A DNA stretch of 64,000 nt, from positions 468,051 through 532,050 of the forward strand of contig NZ_FTNW01000004.1 in NCBI RefSeq assembly GCF_900156545.1. Direction: 5' to 3'. The translations under genes were made by a program, and so were the position numbers. Below the pieces are notes generated by a model. That model was not told the DNA's origin, made no database searches, and was given only the letters and a program-made list of their open reading frames with translations. The number at the start of each line of letters is the position of its first letter. The first letter of the stretch is position 1. Below are positions 36,003 through 44,673 of this stretch, in pieces. This DNA is from Aquipseudomonas alcaligenes (GTDB lineage Bacteria; Pseudomonadota; Gammaproteobacteria; Pseudomonadales; Pseudomonadaceae).

Positions 36003-36024
36003 CGCGCCCACTGCGGTGGGCGCG
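36003..36024. terminator. GC-rich hairpin between convergent genes
   Basis: CGCGCCCAC-TGCG-GTGGGCGCG, a perfect 9-bp stem with 4-nt loop, located between the PepSY stop (35995) and the thioesterase stop (36037). There is no T-run, so it is at best a partial terminator or a transcript end stabiliser. Confidence 0.5.
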
Positions 36025-36036
36025 TGATGGTCAGGC

Positions 36037-36519
36037 TTAGCCCTCTTCGTCCAGCGACTGGTAACGCTGCTCCAGTTCCTGGCGAATCGCCCGGCGTTTC
36101 TGCGCCAGCAGATAGCGACGCTTCTCCTCCGCCGATTCCGGCTGCAGTGGCGGTACCGGCTTGGGCTGGCCGTGCTCGTCCATCGCCACCATGGTGAAGA
36201 AGCAGCTGTTGCTGTGGCGCACCGAGCGTTCGCGGATGTTCTCGGTGATTACCTTGATGCCGATCTCCATCGAGGTGCGCCCGGTGTAGTTGACCGAGGC
36301 GAGGAAGGTGACCAGTTCGCCGACATGCACCGGCTCGCGGAAGATCACCTGGTCCACCGACAGGGTCACCACGTAGCAGCCGGCGTAACGCGCGGCGCAG
36401 GCATAGGCCACCTCGTCGAGGTACTTGAGCAGGGTGCCGCCATGCACGTTGCCGGAAAAGTTGGCCATGTCCGGCGTCATCAGCACGGTCATGGAGAGTT
36501 TGCTGGTTGCGAGTTCCAT
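36037..36519 (-). CDS. Hotdog-fold acyl-CoA thioesterase (YciA-like)
   Basis: 160 aa. Residues about 14-35 (TPDMANFSGNVHGGTLLKYLDEVAYACAARYAG) hold the Asn/His/Gly/Asp active-site pattern of the 4HBT/BFIT family; VTLSVDQVIFREPVHVGELVTF is the second block. The charged C-terminal helix (EEKRRYLLAQKRRA) is typical. It would hydrolyse acyl-CoA in the cytoplasm. ATGs at 36531, 36522 and 36519 are all possible starts; the last fits family length. Confidence 0.88.
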   Translation of the reverse strand: MELATSKLSMTVLMTPDMANFSGNVHGGTLLKYLDEVAYACAARYAGCYVVTLSVDQVIFREPVHVGELVTFLASVNYTGRTSMEIGIKVITENIRERSVRHSNSCFFTMVAMDEHGQPKPVPPLQPESAEEKRRYLLAQKRRAIRQELEQRYQSLDEEG

Positions 36520-36689
36520 CATGTGTCTCATAGGCAGTTTTAAGGTGCTGGCGATGCAGTCCTGCGGGGTCTGCTTGTTGTTATAGGTTCTGCCTGGGTA
36601 CTTCGCTGTGCCAGCGCGGGGCGCCATGCAAGTTTGTGGCCGGGGACCGCTGGCGCCTCTAGACTGGGGCTTTGTGCCGGAGAACGACC

Positions 36690-37409
36690 ATGCGAACTGC
36701 GATTTCCGCCCTTTTTCTGCTGGCTTTCGGTGCGCCCTGCACCGCTGCACAGCAGGCCTGCACCGATGCGGTGAGCTGCAATGGCGTCGGCACGGCCGCC
36801 TATCAGGCGGGGCGTTCCGCCGACGCGCTGCAGGCGTTCGTGCGTCAGCTCGGTTTCGCCGAGGATGCCGACGATGGCAAGGCGCAGGAGCTGGCGCTGA
36901 ACAACCTGATGCTGGCCAGCCTCAAGGCCGGACAGAGCGGCATGGCCCGCGCCTGGATGCAGCGCGCCCTGCGTGCCGGGTTCGAGGGTGAGGCAACCCG
37001 CTTCAACCTGGCCAAGGTGGCGGCGGCGGTCGACTACGCCGCGTTGCAGGCTTCGGCCGAGGGGCGCTACCTGCGCTATGCCGGTCAGGGCGGCTGGAGC
37101 GTGATCGAAGTGCGGCGCCAGGGCGATGGCTATCGGCTGCAGTTCTACCCGATCCGCGTGGGCCGCGGGCCGCTTGACGACTATGGTCCGGCTGCCATTG
37201 GCGAGCTGAGCGGCCGCCTCGAAGGCCAGGGACCTTATTGGCCGGTGCGCGACACCGGGCTGGCCGAGGGCTGCACGCTTGCAGTGCTGCGCGAGAGCCT
37301 CGACCTGCGGGTGCTGGAGGTGTTCGGCGAGCGCTGCCAGGAATATGGCGGCGCCGGCATCAGCGTGGCGGGCGAGTACCTCAAGGTCGACAGCCGGCTG
37401 GCCGACTAG
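36690..37409 (+). CDS. Secreted hypothetical protein with Sel1/TPR-like start
   Basis: 239 aa. Signal peptide (about 1-20, ending CTAAQ). Residues about 25-90 are two helical repeats (VGTAAYQAGRSADALQAFVRQ; LNNLMLASLKAGQSGMARAWMQRALRAG) resembling TPR repeats, followed by a beta-rich domain. Four Cys suggest disulfides, so it is probably periplasmic. I do not recognise a named family. ATG 36690 follows CCGGAGAACG, a good ribosome binding site. Confidence 0.78.
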   Translation: MRTAISALFLLAFGAPCTAAQQACTDAVSCNGVGTAAYQAGRSADALQAFVRQLGFAEDADDGKAQELALNNLMLASLKAGQSGMARAWMQRALRAGFEGEATRFNLAKVAAAVDYAALQASAEGRYLRYAGQGGWSVIEVRRQGDGYRLQFYPIRVGRGPLDDYGPAAIGELSGRLEGQGPYWPVRDTGLAEGCTLAVLRESLDLRVLEVFGERCQEYGGAGISVAGEYLKVDSRLAD

Positions 37410-37412
37410 ACC

Positions 37413-38168
37413 TCACTTGCCGGCCGACAGCCCGAGGTCGATCGCCAGGTCGGCGCCGGTGATGGCGGCCGCGCCCGGCTGGCAGAGGAAGTACACCAGC
37501 TCGGCCACTTCGCTGGGCTGGACGAAGCGCGCCTGCCCGCCCTGCGGGTACTTGTCCAGCAGCTCGCGGAAGTAGGCACGCGGGTTGCCGTTGCCGTAAC
37601 GCTCGGCCTGGAACTGCAGCATGGGCGTGTCGATATCGCCCGGCGATACCGTGTTGACCCGCACGCCATGGGGCGCCAGATCCAGCGCCAGGGTCTTGCC
37701 GAGCAGGGTCAGGCCGCCCTTGCTGGCGCAGTAGGCGGCCGCATTGCGGTTGCCCTGGTGGCCGGCGTCGCTGGAAATATTGACGATGCAGCCACGGGTT
37801 TCCTTCAGGTGCGGGATGGCCGCCGAGCACATGAAGAAGGGCGCCTTGAGGTTGACTGCCATGAGCAGGTCGAAATCCTCTTCGCTGAATTCATTCACCT
37901 GTCCCTCGCGCCAGATGCCGGCGGCGTTGACCAGCGCATCCAGACGGCCAACGCGACCGAGCGTGCGCTCGACCACGTCACGGCAGGCGGCGGCGCTGCG
38001 CAGGTCGGCGGTGATGGAGCCGGCCAGCGGCATTTCGTGGCCCAGCTGAGACAGCCCGGCGGCGTTCTGGTCGGTGACCACGACGCGCCAGTTACCCTGG
38101 TGAAAACGCTGCGCCAGGGCGCGGCCGAGGCCGCCGGCGGCGCCGGTGATCAGTACGACGGGTTGCAT
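37413..38168 (-). CDS. Short-chain dehydrogenase/reductase
   Basis: 251 aa classical SDR: NAD(P)-binding TGAAGGLG (about 8-15), NAAG (about 88-91), Ser in NISSDAG, catalytic YCASK and PGDIDTPM. It oxidises or reduces an alcohol/ketone; Asp at the end of strand 2 (VVVTDQNAA) suggests NAD rather than NADP. It lies on the same strand as the ligase/aminotransferase genes but is separated by 225 nt of repeat-rich DNA. Substrate unknown. Confidence 0.9.
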   Translation of the reverse strand: MQPVVLITGAAGGLGRALAQRFHQGNWRVVVTDQNAAGLSQLGHEMPLAGSITADLRSAAACRDVVERTLGRVGRLDALVNAAGIWREGQVNEFSEEDFDLLMAVNLKAPFFMCSAAIPHLKETRGCIVNISSDAGHQGNRNAAAYCASKGGLTLLGKTLALDLAPHGVRVNTVSPGDIDTPMLQFQAERYGNGNPRAYFRELLDKYPQGGQARFVQPSEVAELVYFLCQPGAAAITGADLAIDLGLSAGK

Positions 38169-38393
38169 GGCAGACTCCTTTAGCCGGCTGTGAAAAGCAC
38201 CTGACGCGGGTTATTGGCAGAGAAGCAGCGTCACGAGCGAAGGCCTGGCTAGGCGGGGGCGTGCTCGAAAAGCGGAGTTGGCTGGTAGCCAATGAGCATT
38301 TTCGAGTGCGTCACCAACAACGCCAGTGCCTCGGCTGCTCCTGCAGCCCGAGGCATTTCCCACATCCCTGTGGGTCACCGACGCAGTAGCTGC
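38169..38393. repeat. Repeat-rich gap with several hairpins
   Basis: The arms GTGCTCGAAAA (38261-38271) and TTTTCGAG (38299-38306) enclose an inner TTGGCT/AGCCAA hairpin. A second imperfect stem GCCTCGGCTGC / GCAGCCCGAGGC lies at 38329-38355 and a short CCCACATCCCTGTGGG hairpin near 38358-38373. No gene is visible. The pattern looks like a Pseudomonas intergenic repeat rather than a single terminator. Confidence 0.5.
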
Positions 38394-39761
38394 TCAGGCG
38401 TGGGTCAGGTACCAGCGCCAGTCCTGCTCACCCACTTCACCGACGAACTGGCGGAACTCTTCCCACTTGATCGCCAGGAAGATCTTCAGGAAGTCCTCGC
38501 CGAGGGCTTCCTTGGCCCAGGCCGATTGCTCCAGGGTGCGCAGCGCGGTCAGCCAGTCGGTCGGCAGGGTTTCGCGGGCCTGCTCGTAGCCGTTGCCGAC
38601 GATGGCTTCGCCCGGGTCGATCTGGTGCTGGATGCCATGGTGGATGCCGGCGAGGATCGCCGCCGCCGCGAGATACGGGTTGGCATCGGCGCCGCAGATG
38701 CGGTGTTCGACGTGACGGCTCTTGGCCGGGCCGCCGGGTACGCGGAACGACACGGTGCGGTTGTTCACGCCCCAGCTCTTGGCCAGCGGCGCGTAGCTGT
38801 TGGCCTGGAAGCGGCGGTAGGAGTTGGCGTTGGGGCAGAAGATCGCCAGCGCGTCGTTGAGCGTGGCCATCATGCCGCCGATGGCATGGCGCAGCAGCGG
38901 CGTGCCGTGCGGGTCTTCCGAGGCCATCAGGTTGTTGCCTTGCTCGTCAGCCAGCGATACGTGCATGTGCAGGCCGCTGCCGGCCAGGTCGCCGAACGGC
39001 TTGGCCATAAAGCAGGCGATCAGCCCGTGCTTGTTGGCCACGCCCTTGACCAGGCGCTTGTAGCGGATGCCTTCATCGACCGCCTGCAGGGCGTCGAAGC
39101 GGTGTTCCAGGGTCAGCTCAAGCTGGCCGGGGGCGTACTCGGAAATCGCCGTGCGCACCGGCAGGCCCTGAGCCTCGCAGGCGCTGTAGAGATCGTCGAG
39201 GAAGGCCTGCTGCTGTTCCAGCTCCAGCACGCCATACACCTGCGGCGCCTGCGGGCGCACGCCGTTGGCCTGCACGGCCGGTTGCGGACGGCCGTTGGCG
39301 TCGCGGTTTTTGTCCAGCAGGTAGAACTCCAGCTCCACCGCCATCACCGGGTGGTAGCCGTCGGCCTTAAGGCGGTCGATGGCGCGCTCCAGTACGCGGC
39401 GGGGATCGCCGGCGGCGGCCGGCGCACCCTGGGTCGGGTGCATAGTGACCTGCACCTGTCCGGTGGGTGTGGCGCGCCAGGTCTGCAGGGTCAGGCTACC
39501 GGGGATCGGGTAGGTCCAGCAGTCGGCGTCAGCGACCTCCCAGACCAGCCCGCTTTCCTCGACGTCCTCACCCTGGATGGTCAGCGAGAGGATGGAGCTG
39601 GGCAGCGGGCGGCCGTTTTCGTAGATCGCCAGCAGCTCGTCGCGGTGCAGCAGCTTGCCGCGCGGGATGCCGTTGGCGTCGATCAGCATCAGCTCGATCA
39701 GGCGCACCTCGGGGTGCTGGGCGAGGAAGTCGCGGGCTTCCTGGATATCGGCGAATTGCAT
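38394..39761 (-). CDS. Glutamine-synthetase-like gamma-glutamyl ligase
   Basis: 455 aa with GS beta-grasp N-domain (LIELMLIDANGIPRGK) and catalytic domain: AVELEFYLLD, SGLHMHVSLAD, NSYRRFQANSYAP, NNRTVSFRVPGG, EHRICGADANPYL. It belongs to the gamma-glutamylpolyamine synthetase (PuuA/SpuI) side of the family, which joins glutamate to an amine using ATP, rather than to housekeeping GlnA. The second ATG (39761) is chosen over 39782 because it has AAGGA 8 nt upstream. It follows an aminotransferase gene across a REP pair. The amine substrate cannot be told. Confidence 0.87.
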   Translation of the reverse strand: MQFADIQEARDFLAQHPEVRLIELMLIDANGIPRGKLLHRDELLAIYENGRPLPSSILSLTIQGEDVEESGLVWEVADADCWTYPIPGSLTLQTWRATPTGQVQVTMHPTQGAPAAAGDPRRVLERAIDRLKADGYHPVMAVELEFYLLDKNRDANGRPQPAVQANGVRPQAPQVYGVLELEQQQAFLDDLYSACEAQGLPVRTAISEYAPGQLELTLEHRFDALQAVDEGIRYKRLVKGVANKHGLIACFMAKPFGDLAGSGLHMHVSLADEQGNNLMASEDPHGTPLLRHAIGGMMATLNDALAIFCPNANSYRRFQANSYAPLAKSWGVNNRTVSFRVPGGPAKSRHVEHRICGADANPYLAAAAILAGIHHGIQHQIDPGEAIVGNGYEQARETLPTDWLTALRTLEQSAWAKEALGEDFLKIFLAIKWEEFRQFVGEVGEQDWRWYLTHA

Positions 39762-39783
39762 GGTGGTGTCCTTGCTTTTCATT

Positions 39784-39890
39784 CCCCTCTCCCTCTGGGA
39801 GAGGGGCTAGGGGTGAGGGTTATTCAGGCGACTCGGAGCGGCATGTGTCGAGCTTCCCTCACCCCGGCCCTCTCCCGGAGGGAGAGGGGG
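39784..39890. repeat. Inverted pair of REP palindromes (BIME-like)
   Basis: The first copy is CCCCTCTCCC-TCT-GGGAGAGGGG at 39784-39806, followed by CTAGGGGTGAGGG. The second, in opposite orientation, is at 39856-39890 (CCCTCACCCCGGCCCTCTCCC then GGAGGGAGAGGG). They fill the aminotransferase-ligase gap. Related palindromes occur at 48221-48246 and inside vgrG at 63359-63383. Confidence 0.85.
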
Positions 39891-39910
39891 CAAGAGCGCC
39901 CGAGAACGGC

Positions 39911-41302
39911 TTAGAGCCGGGCGCCGGGAATAGCCAGCAGCTCGGTGATGGCCTGGTCCAGCATGCTGATCAGCTTGTCCACATCCTCCGCCGTGGTGCT
40001 CGGGCAGCACAGGGTCATGTTGTGGAACGGGGTGATCAGGATGCCGCGGTTGATCAGGTACAGGTGGATGGCCATCTGTAGTTCATCGTGGAAGGCGGCT
40101 TCGGCTTCGGCGCCGGTGCGTGGCGATACCGGGCAGAACTGGAATTCGCTGCGCGCGCCCAGCTCGGTCACCGACCATTTCAGGTCGTGCTTGGCGATCA
40201 GGCTGCGGAAGCCATCGGCCAGACGCTTGGCCAGCGGCAGCATGTGGTCGTAGGCCGCCTGCGTCATCACCTGTTCCAGGTTGGCGCGCATGCAGTGCAT
40301 GGCCAGGGCGTTGGCCGACAGGGTGGTACCCATGCCGCTGTGGCCGTGGCCGTGGCTGTCTTCCTGAGCCTGCTTGCGCGAGGCGAGCATTTTCTCGGCC
40401 ATCTCGGCGCTGCAGCCGAAGATGCCGCAGGGCACGCCGCCGGCGATCGGCTTGCCGACCACGAAGAAGTCCGGGTCGAGGTTCCACAGTTTGGTGCAGC
40501 CACCGATATTGGTGGAGATGGTGTGGGTCTCGTCGATGATCAGCAGGCTGCCGTATTTGCGGGTCAGCTCGCGGCACTTCTGCATGAAGCCCGGGTCGGG
40601 CAGGACCATGCCGATGTTGGTCATGGCCGGTTCGCACAGCAGGGCACAGACGTCGCCCTTGGCCAGCGCGGCTTCCAGCGCCTCGACGTCGTTGAACGGA
40701 ATCGAGCGGCTGTACTGGGTCAGGTCATAGGCCTGGCCGACCAGGCCGGAGCGGTGTACGGTTTCGCCATCGCGGTAGCGCACCATCACGTCGTCCACGG
40801 TGCCGTGGTAGCAGCCGTCGAACACCAGCAGGGTTTTCTTGCCGGTCACGGCACGGGCCCAGCGCAGCACGTAGCGGTTGGAGTCGGTGGCGGTGGCGGT
40901 GACCTGCCAGAACGGCAGGCCGAAGCGCGCGGCCAGCAGCTCGCCGCAGACCACCGCGTCCTCGCCGGGCAGCATGGTGGTCAGGCCGTTGTTGGCCTGT
41001 TCGGCGATGGCCTTGGCGATCGGGTCCGGTGAGTGGCCGAACATGGTGCCGGTGTCGCCCAGGCAGAAGTCGATGTACTCGTGGCCGTCTACGTCATAGA
41101 AGCGCGCACCCTTGGCGCGCTCGACGAACAGCGGGCAGGGGGTCGACCAGTCGGCCATCCAGTGCATCGGTACGCCGGCATACAGCGAGTTGCGCGCACG
41201 TTCGGCCAGGGCTACGGATTTCGGGTTGCGCGCCAGGAACAGTTCGCGCTCGCGGGCGGCGAAGGTTTCCACGGCGGAGGGGCTGATACCGCTGGCAGTC
41301 AT
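39911..41302 (-). CDS. Class III PLP aminotransferase
   Basis: 463 aa fold-type I aminotransferase. Blocks: YDVDGHEYIDFCLGDTGTMFGHSPDPI, CYHGTVDDVMV, LIIDETHTIS (Asp for the PLP ring) and VVGKPIAGGVPCGIFG with the Schiff-base Lys. It resembles glutamate-1-semialdehyde aminomutase and omega-transaminases; here it probably transaminates an amine or amino acid with the adjacent ligase. The start at 41302 aligns with family members. It diverges from the second SDR, with two palindromic operators between them. Confidence 0.9.
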   Translation of the reverse strand: MTASGISPSAVETFAARERELFLARNPKSVALAERARNSLYAGVPMHWMADWSTPCPLFVERAKGARFYDVDGHEYIDFCLGDTGTMFGHSPDPIAKAIAEQANNGLTTMLPGEDAVVCGELLAARFGLPFWQVTATATDSNRYVLRWARAVTGKKTLLVFDGCYHGTVDDVMVRYRDGETVHRSGLVGQAYDLTQYSRSIPFNDVEALEAALAKGDVCALLCEPAMTNIGMVLPDPGFMQKCRELTRKYGSLLIIDETHTISTNIGGCTKLWNLDPDFFVVGKPIAGGVPCGIFGCSAEMAEKMLASRKQAQEDSHGHGHSGMGTTLSANALAMHCMRANLEQVMTQAAYDHMLPLAKRLADGFRSLIAKHDLKWSVTELGARSEFQFCPVSPRTGAEAEAAFHDELQMAIHLYLINRGILITPFHNMTLCCPSTTAEDVDKLISMLDQAITELLAIPGARL

Positions 41303-41337
41303 GTTGAACACCTCGTTCGAATTTCTGCACATGCTAT

Positions 41338-41352
41338 TTTGTGATCACAGAA
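41338..41352. promoter_or_regulatory. Operator palindrome 1 (GTGATCAC type)
   Basis: TTTGTGATCACAGAA, with perfect core TGTGATCACA at 41340-41349. It lies 36 bp upstream of the aminotransferase start. The shape resembles FadR-subfamily GntR operators. Its partner is at 41401-41414; centre-to-centre distance is 63 bp. Confidence 0.65.
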
Positions 41353-41400
41353 ATGGCAATAGATCCATTTTTGAGCGATTTGATCTAGTATCGACTTAAA

Positions 41401-41414
41401 TTTGTGATCACAAA
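41401..41414. promoter_or_regulatory. Operator palindrome 2 (GTGATCAC type)
   Basis: TTTGTGATCACAAA, a perfect 14-bp palindrome ending 10 bp before the SDR start at 41425, overlapping the place where RNA polymerase or the ribosome binding site would be. The same core occurs 63 bp upstream on the aminotransferase side. Likely bound by the GntR regulator encoded at 42338. Confidence 0.7.
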
Positions 41415-41424
41415 AGGCTTATCC

Positions 41425-42195
41425 ATGAACATGAAAGGGCAAGTGGCACTGGTCAGTGGCGCCGGCAGCGAACAGGGCATCGGCATGGCCATCGCCCGCC
41501 GTCTGGGGCAAGCGGGGGTGCGCGTGCTGGTGACCGCCAGCAGCGCGCGCATCGAGCAGCGCGCCGCCGAGTTGTGCCAGGAAGGTATTGAAGCACGCGC
41601 CTGGGTGGCCGACCTCACCGACGAGCAGCAGGTCGCCGAACTGGCCGTCTGGGCCGAGGCGCAGTGGGGGCGGGTGGATATCCTGGTGAACAATGCTGGC
41701 ATGGCCATGCAGGGCAGCCCCGAGCCGTTCGCCGAGCTGGCGCAGATGGACCTGGTCACCTGGCAGCTGTCGCTCACGCGCAACCTGACCACCGCCTTCC
41801 TGCTGACCCGCGCCGTGCTGCCGGGGATGCAGGCGCGCGGCTACGGGCGCATCGTCAATATCAGCTCGACCACCGGCACCCGCGGCAGCAATGTCGGCGA
41901 ATCGGCCTACAGTGCGGCCAAGGCCGGCATGCTCGGCCTGTCGATGGGGCTGGCGCTGGAAGTGGCCAAGCAGGGCATCACGGTCAACAGCGTGGCGCCG
42001 GGTTGGATCGGCACCGGCTCCTCCACCGACGAGGAACGGCATGCCGCCGAGTACACGCCGGTCGGGCGTGCCGGGCGCCCCGAGGAAGTGGCTGCGGCCG
42101 TGGCCTTCCTGGCGTCGCCCGAGGCCAGCTACATCACCGGCGAGGTGCTGGTGGTGGACGGCGGCAACTGCCTGATCGAAAACAAGGCGCCCTGA
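41425..42195 (+). CDS. Short-chain dehydrogenase/reductase (FabG-like)
   Basis: 256 aa SDR: cofactor loop SGAGSEQGIGMA (about 10-21), NNAGMA, Ser in NISSTTG, catalytic YSAAK, and VDGGNCL at the end. ATG 41425 with AAAAGG upstream; an in-frame GTG at 41404 lies inside the operator palindrome and is rejected. It is transcribed away from the aminotransferase, toward the GntR regulator, and probably belongs to the same catabolic unit. Substrate unknown. Confidence 0.88.
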   Translation: MNMKGQVALVSGAGSEQGIGMAIARRLGQAGVRVLVTASSARIEQRAAELCQEGIEARAWVADLTDEQQVAELAVWAEAQWGRVDILVNNAGMAMQGSPEPFAELAQMDLVTWQLSLTRNLTTAFLLTRAVLPGMQARGYGRIVNISSTTGTRGSNVGESAYSAAKAGMLGLSMGLALEVAKQGITVNSVAPGWIGTGSSTDEERHAAEYTPVGRAGRPEEVAAAVAFLASPEASYITGEVLVVDGGNCLIENKAP

Positions 42196-42277
42196 ACTAC
42201 CCGTACGTCACTCTTCCCCGGCTCGCCGGCCTCTAGCAGAATCGCCGAGCCCTCTATCTCGAACTCCGGAGACCATC

Positions 42278-42334
42278 ATGCGCAATTGCCTGCTCACCCT
42301 GTCCCAGCTGCCCGCGCCGCCACGGAGCTTCTGA
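42278..42334 (+). CDS. Possible 18-aa leader peptide upstream of the GntR gene
   Basis: MRNCLLTLSQLPAPPRSF, stop at 42332-42334, 3 nt before the gntR ATG. It has a better ribosome binding site (CCGGAGA, 6 nt spacing) than the regulator itself. It could couple translation to the regulator or be the remnant of a longer gene. No homologue is recalled; treat as tentative. Confidence 0.4.
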   Translation: MRNCLLTLSQLPAPPRSF

Positions 42335-42337
42335 CCC

Positions 42338-43000
42338 ATGGCCGACAATCTGCAGGAACAACTCTACCAGCGCATTCGCGAAGGTCTGCTCGAAGGGCGT
42401 TTCCAACCCGGTGAGCGCCTGAAGATCCGCGACCTGGCCGCCGCCTGGGGGACCAGCCCGATGCCGGTGCGCGCCGCGCTGCAGCGCCTGGTGGCCGAGG
42501 GCGCCCTGGAGGGCGAGCCGCAGCGCTCGGTGCGCGTGCCGGCAATGACCCGCGAGCGCTACCAGCACATCTTCCAGGTACGCCTGGGTCTCGAAGGCCT
42601 GGCCGTCGAGCTGGCCACGCCCAACCTGACGGCCGCCGACCTGGCCGAACTGCGCGACTGCGTGGCGCGCATGGACCAGGCCATCGAACAACGCCTGGCG
42701 CAGGATTACCTGGAGGCCAACAGCCGCTTCCACCTGCTGCTCTACGGCGCTTGCGGTAACCCGGTGCTGCTGCGCTCGATCGAGTCGCTGTGGCTGCAGA
42801 TCGGCCCCTTCTTCAACCGCCTGTTCACCGGCGCCGACCTGTCGCTGCGGCTCAACGACTTCCACGAGGAGGCCTTTGCTGCCATCGAGGCCGGTGATGC
42901 CAAGGCCGCGCGTCAGGCCATGGAACAGGACCTGATCTACTTCGCGCGCTTCCTCCTCAACCTGCTGGAGCTGGAGCAACGACCGGTGCCGGCGCGGTAG
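42338..43000 (+). CDS. GntR-family regulator with FCD domain
   Basis: 220 aa. Winged helix (about 5-68: LYQRIREGLLEGRFQPGERLKIRDLAAAWGTSPMPVRAALQRLVAEGALE) and an FCD ligand domain (75-210) with the Asp/His metal-binding pattern (SRFHLLLYGACGNPVL, NDFHEEAFAAIEAGD). FCD regulators usually answer to small acids. It is the only regulator in the cluster and probably binds the twin GTGATCAC palindromes at 41338 and 41401. Confidence 0.92.
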   Translation: MADNLQEQLYQRIREGLLEGRFQPGERLKIRDLAAAWGTSPMPVRAALQRLVAEGALEGEPQRSVRVPAMTRERYQHIFQVRLGLEGLAVELATPNLTAADLAELRDCVARMDQAIEQRLAQDYLEANSRFHLLLYGACGNPVLLRSIESLWLQIGPFFNRLFTGADLSLRLNDFHEEAFAAIEAGDAKAARQAMEQDLIYFARFLLNLLELEQRPVPAR

Positions 43001-43074
43001 TCGGCGGGCCTTCGTCGGTACGCTTCCTGTCTTACACTTGAGGCAAACCCATCCCCGCGTCCAAGGATTGCCCG

Positions 43075-44673
43075 ATGCAGGATTACAGCGACAAGCGTTT
43101 TCTGGTGGTCGACGATTTCAACGACTTCCTCAGCTCGGTCAAGGCCATGCTGCGCGAGATGGGGGCGCGTGACGTGGATACCGCCAACCGTGGCGAGGAA
43201 GCCATCGCCATGTGCCGGCAGAAGCGCTACGACATCATCCTCCATGACTACAACCTGGGTGCCGGCAAGAACGGCCAGCAGGTGCTCGAGGAGCTGATCG
43301 CCGCGCGGCTGATCAGCCACCAGTGCATTTTCGTCATGGTCACCGCCGAGAGCAGCCAGGCCATGGTCCTCAGCGCCCTGGAGCACGAGCCGGACGCCTA
43401 CCTGACCAAGCCGTTCAACCGCGCCAGCCTGGCCCAGCGCCTGGACAAGCTGATGGAGCGCAAGGCGCTGCTCAAGCCGGTGCTGCAGGCGCTGGACAAG
43501 CAGGACCCCGGCGCGGTGCTGAGCGCCTGCGACAGCCTGGCCCAGCAGGACAAGCGCCTGCTGCCGCTGTGCCAGCGCTACAAGGCCGGCGCCCTGCGCA
43601 GCCTGGGGCGCGGCGAGGAACTGGAGCGTCTGCTCAATGCGGTGCTGGCCGAGCGGGCGATCCCCTGGGCCTACCAGGCCCTGGGCGCCCAGTTGCTGGC
43701 CCGCGGCGAGCATCTGCACGCCCGCCAGCTGTACGAGAAGGCGCTGCAGACCTTCCCCATGCAGCCGGGGTTGTACGACGGCCTGGCCGCCGTGCTGGAC
43801 GCCCAGGGCGAGCACCAGCGTGCCCAGCAGGTGCTGGAAGATGCGGTGCGCCTGTCGCCCCTGGCTATTCGTCGGCAGGCCCAGCTGGGCAAGCTGGCCA
43901 TGCGCAACGAGGATTTCGCCAGCGCCTCCAAGGCCTTCCGCAGCGCGGTCGAGCAGGGCAAGAACTCGCGCTTCAAGAGCCCGGAGAACTACCTGGGATT
44001 GAGCCAGGCGCTGATTTCCGGGGCCGGCGAAGAGGCTCTGGACAAGCGCGCCCAGGCCGAGCTCAACCAGGCCCTGGCCGAGCTGGACAGCCAGTTCGCC
44101 GAGGACAAGTCCCTGCGCCTGCGCTCGCGCCTGATGCAGGCCAGCAGCCTGCGCCAGTGCGGCGATGTGGCGCGTGCCACGCAGCTGGCCGCCGAGGTCG
44201 CGGCCGGCGTGGAGCAGCTGGGCGAGTTCTTTTCCGCCGACGCCGCACTGGCGGTGGCCAGCCAGCTCATGCAGCTGGGCCAGGCCGGCGCTGGCGAGGC
44301 GCTGCTGAAGAGCTGCGTGGAAATCTACGGCGATGATCCCGAGGTGCTGCAGGGCGTGGCGAAACTGACTAGCGACCCGGCCATCCTCGGTGGCGCCAAG
44401 GAGGCGGTCGAGCTCAACCGTCAGGGTGTGCGCGCCTACCAGCTGGGGCGCCACGCCGATGCCTTGGAGCTGTTCCGCCGCGCGCTGGCGCTGCAGCCGA
44501 AGAACATCAGCATCGCCCTCAACACGGCCCAGTCGCTGCTGCGCCAGGGCGAGAGCGACGAGGCGCTGCGCGAGGAATGCCGGCAGTGCCTGGACGCGGT
44601 GAGCATGATCCCGCCTGGCGATGCGCGCTACGAGCGCTATCAGCAACTGCGCCTGCGGGCCTTTGGCGAATGA
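43075..44673 (+). CDS. Response regulator with C-terminal TPR-like repeats
   Basis: 532 aa. Receiver domain 1-125: acidic pair D13/D14, phospho-acceptor D58 (LHDYNLG), T90 and K112 (LTKPF). The remaining 400 residues are helical repeats (for example ARQLYEKALQTFPMQPGLYDGLAAVLDAQGEHQRAQQVLEDAVR) resembling TPR, with no DNA-binding or enzymatic output, so it likely acts by protein contacts. Its stop overlaps the kinase start (ATGA). Confidence 0.92.
   Translation: MQDYSDKRFLVVDDFNDFLSSVKAMLREMGARDVDTANRGEEAIAMCRQKRYDIILHDYNLGAGKNGQQVLEELIAARLISHQCIFVMVTAESSQAMVLSALEHEPDAYLTKPFNRASLAQRLDKLMERKALLKPVLQALDKQDPGAVLSACDSLAQQDKRLLPLCQRYKAGALRSLGRGEELERLLNAVLAERAIPWAYQALGAQLLARGEHLHARQLYEKALQTFPMQPGLYDGLAAVLDAQGEHQRAQQVLEDAVRLSPLAIRRQAQLGKLAMRNEDFASASKAFRSAVEQGKNSRFKSPENYLGLSQALISGAGEEALDKRAQAELNQALAELDSQFAEDKSLRLRSRLMQASSLRQCGDVARATQLAAEVAAGVEQLGEFFSADAALAVASQLMQLGQAGAGEALLKSCVEIYGDDPEVLQGVAKLTSDPAILGGAKEAVELNRQGVRAYQLGRHADALELFRRALALQPKNISIALNTAQSLLRQGESDEALREECRQCLDAVSMIPPGDARYERYQQLRLRAFGE

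Noticed and set aside
39784..39890. CRISPR repeats or intrinsic terminators
   Set aside because: Only two copies in inverted orientation with no regular spacers, and no T-run; the pattern is REP/BIME.
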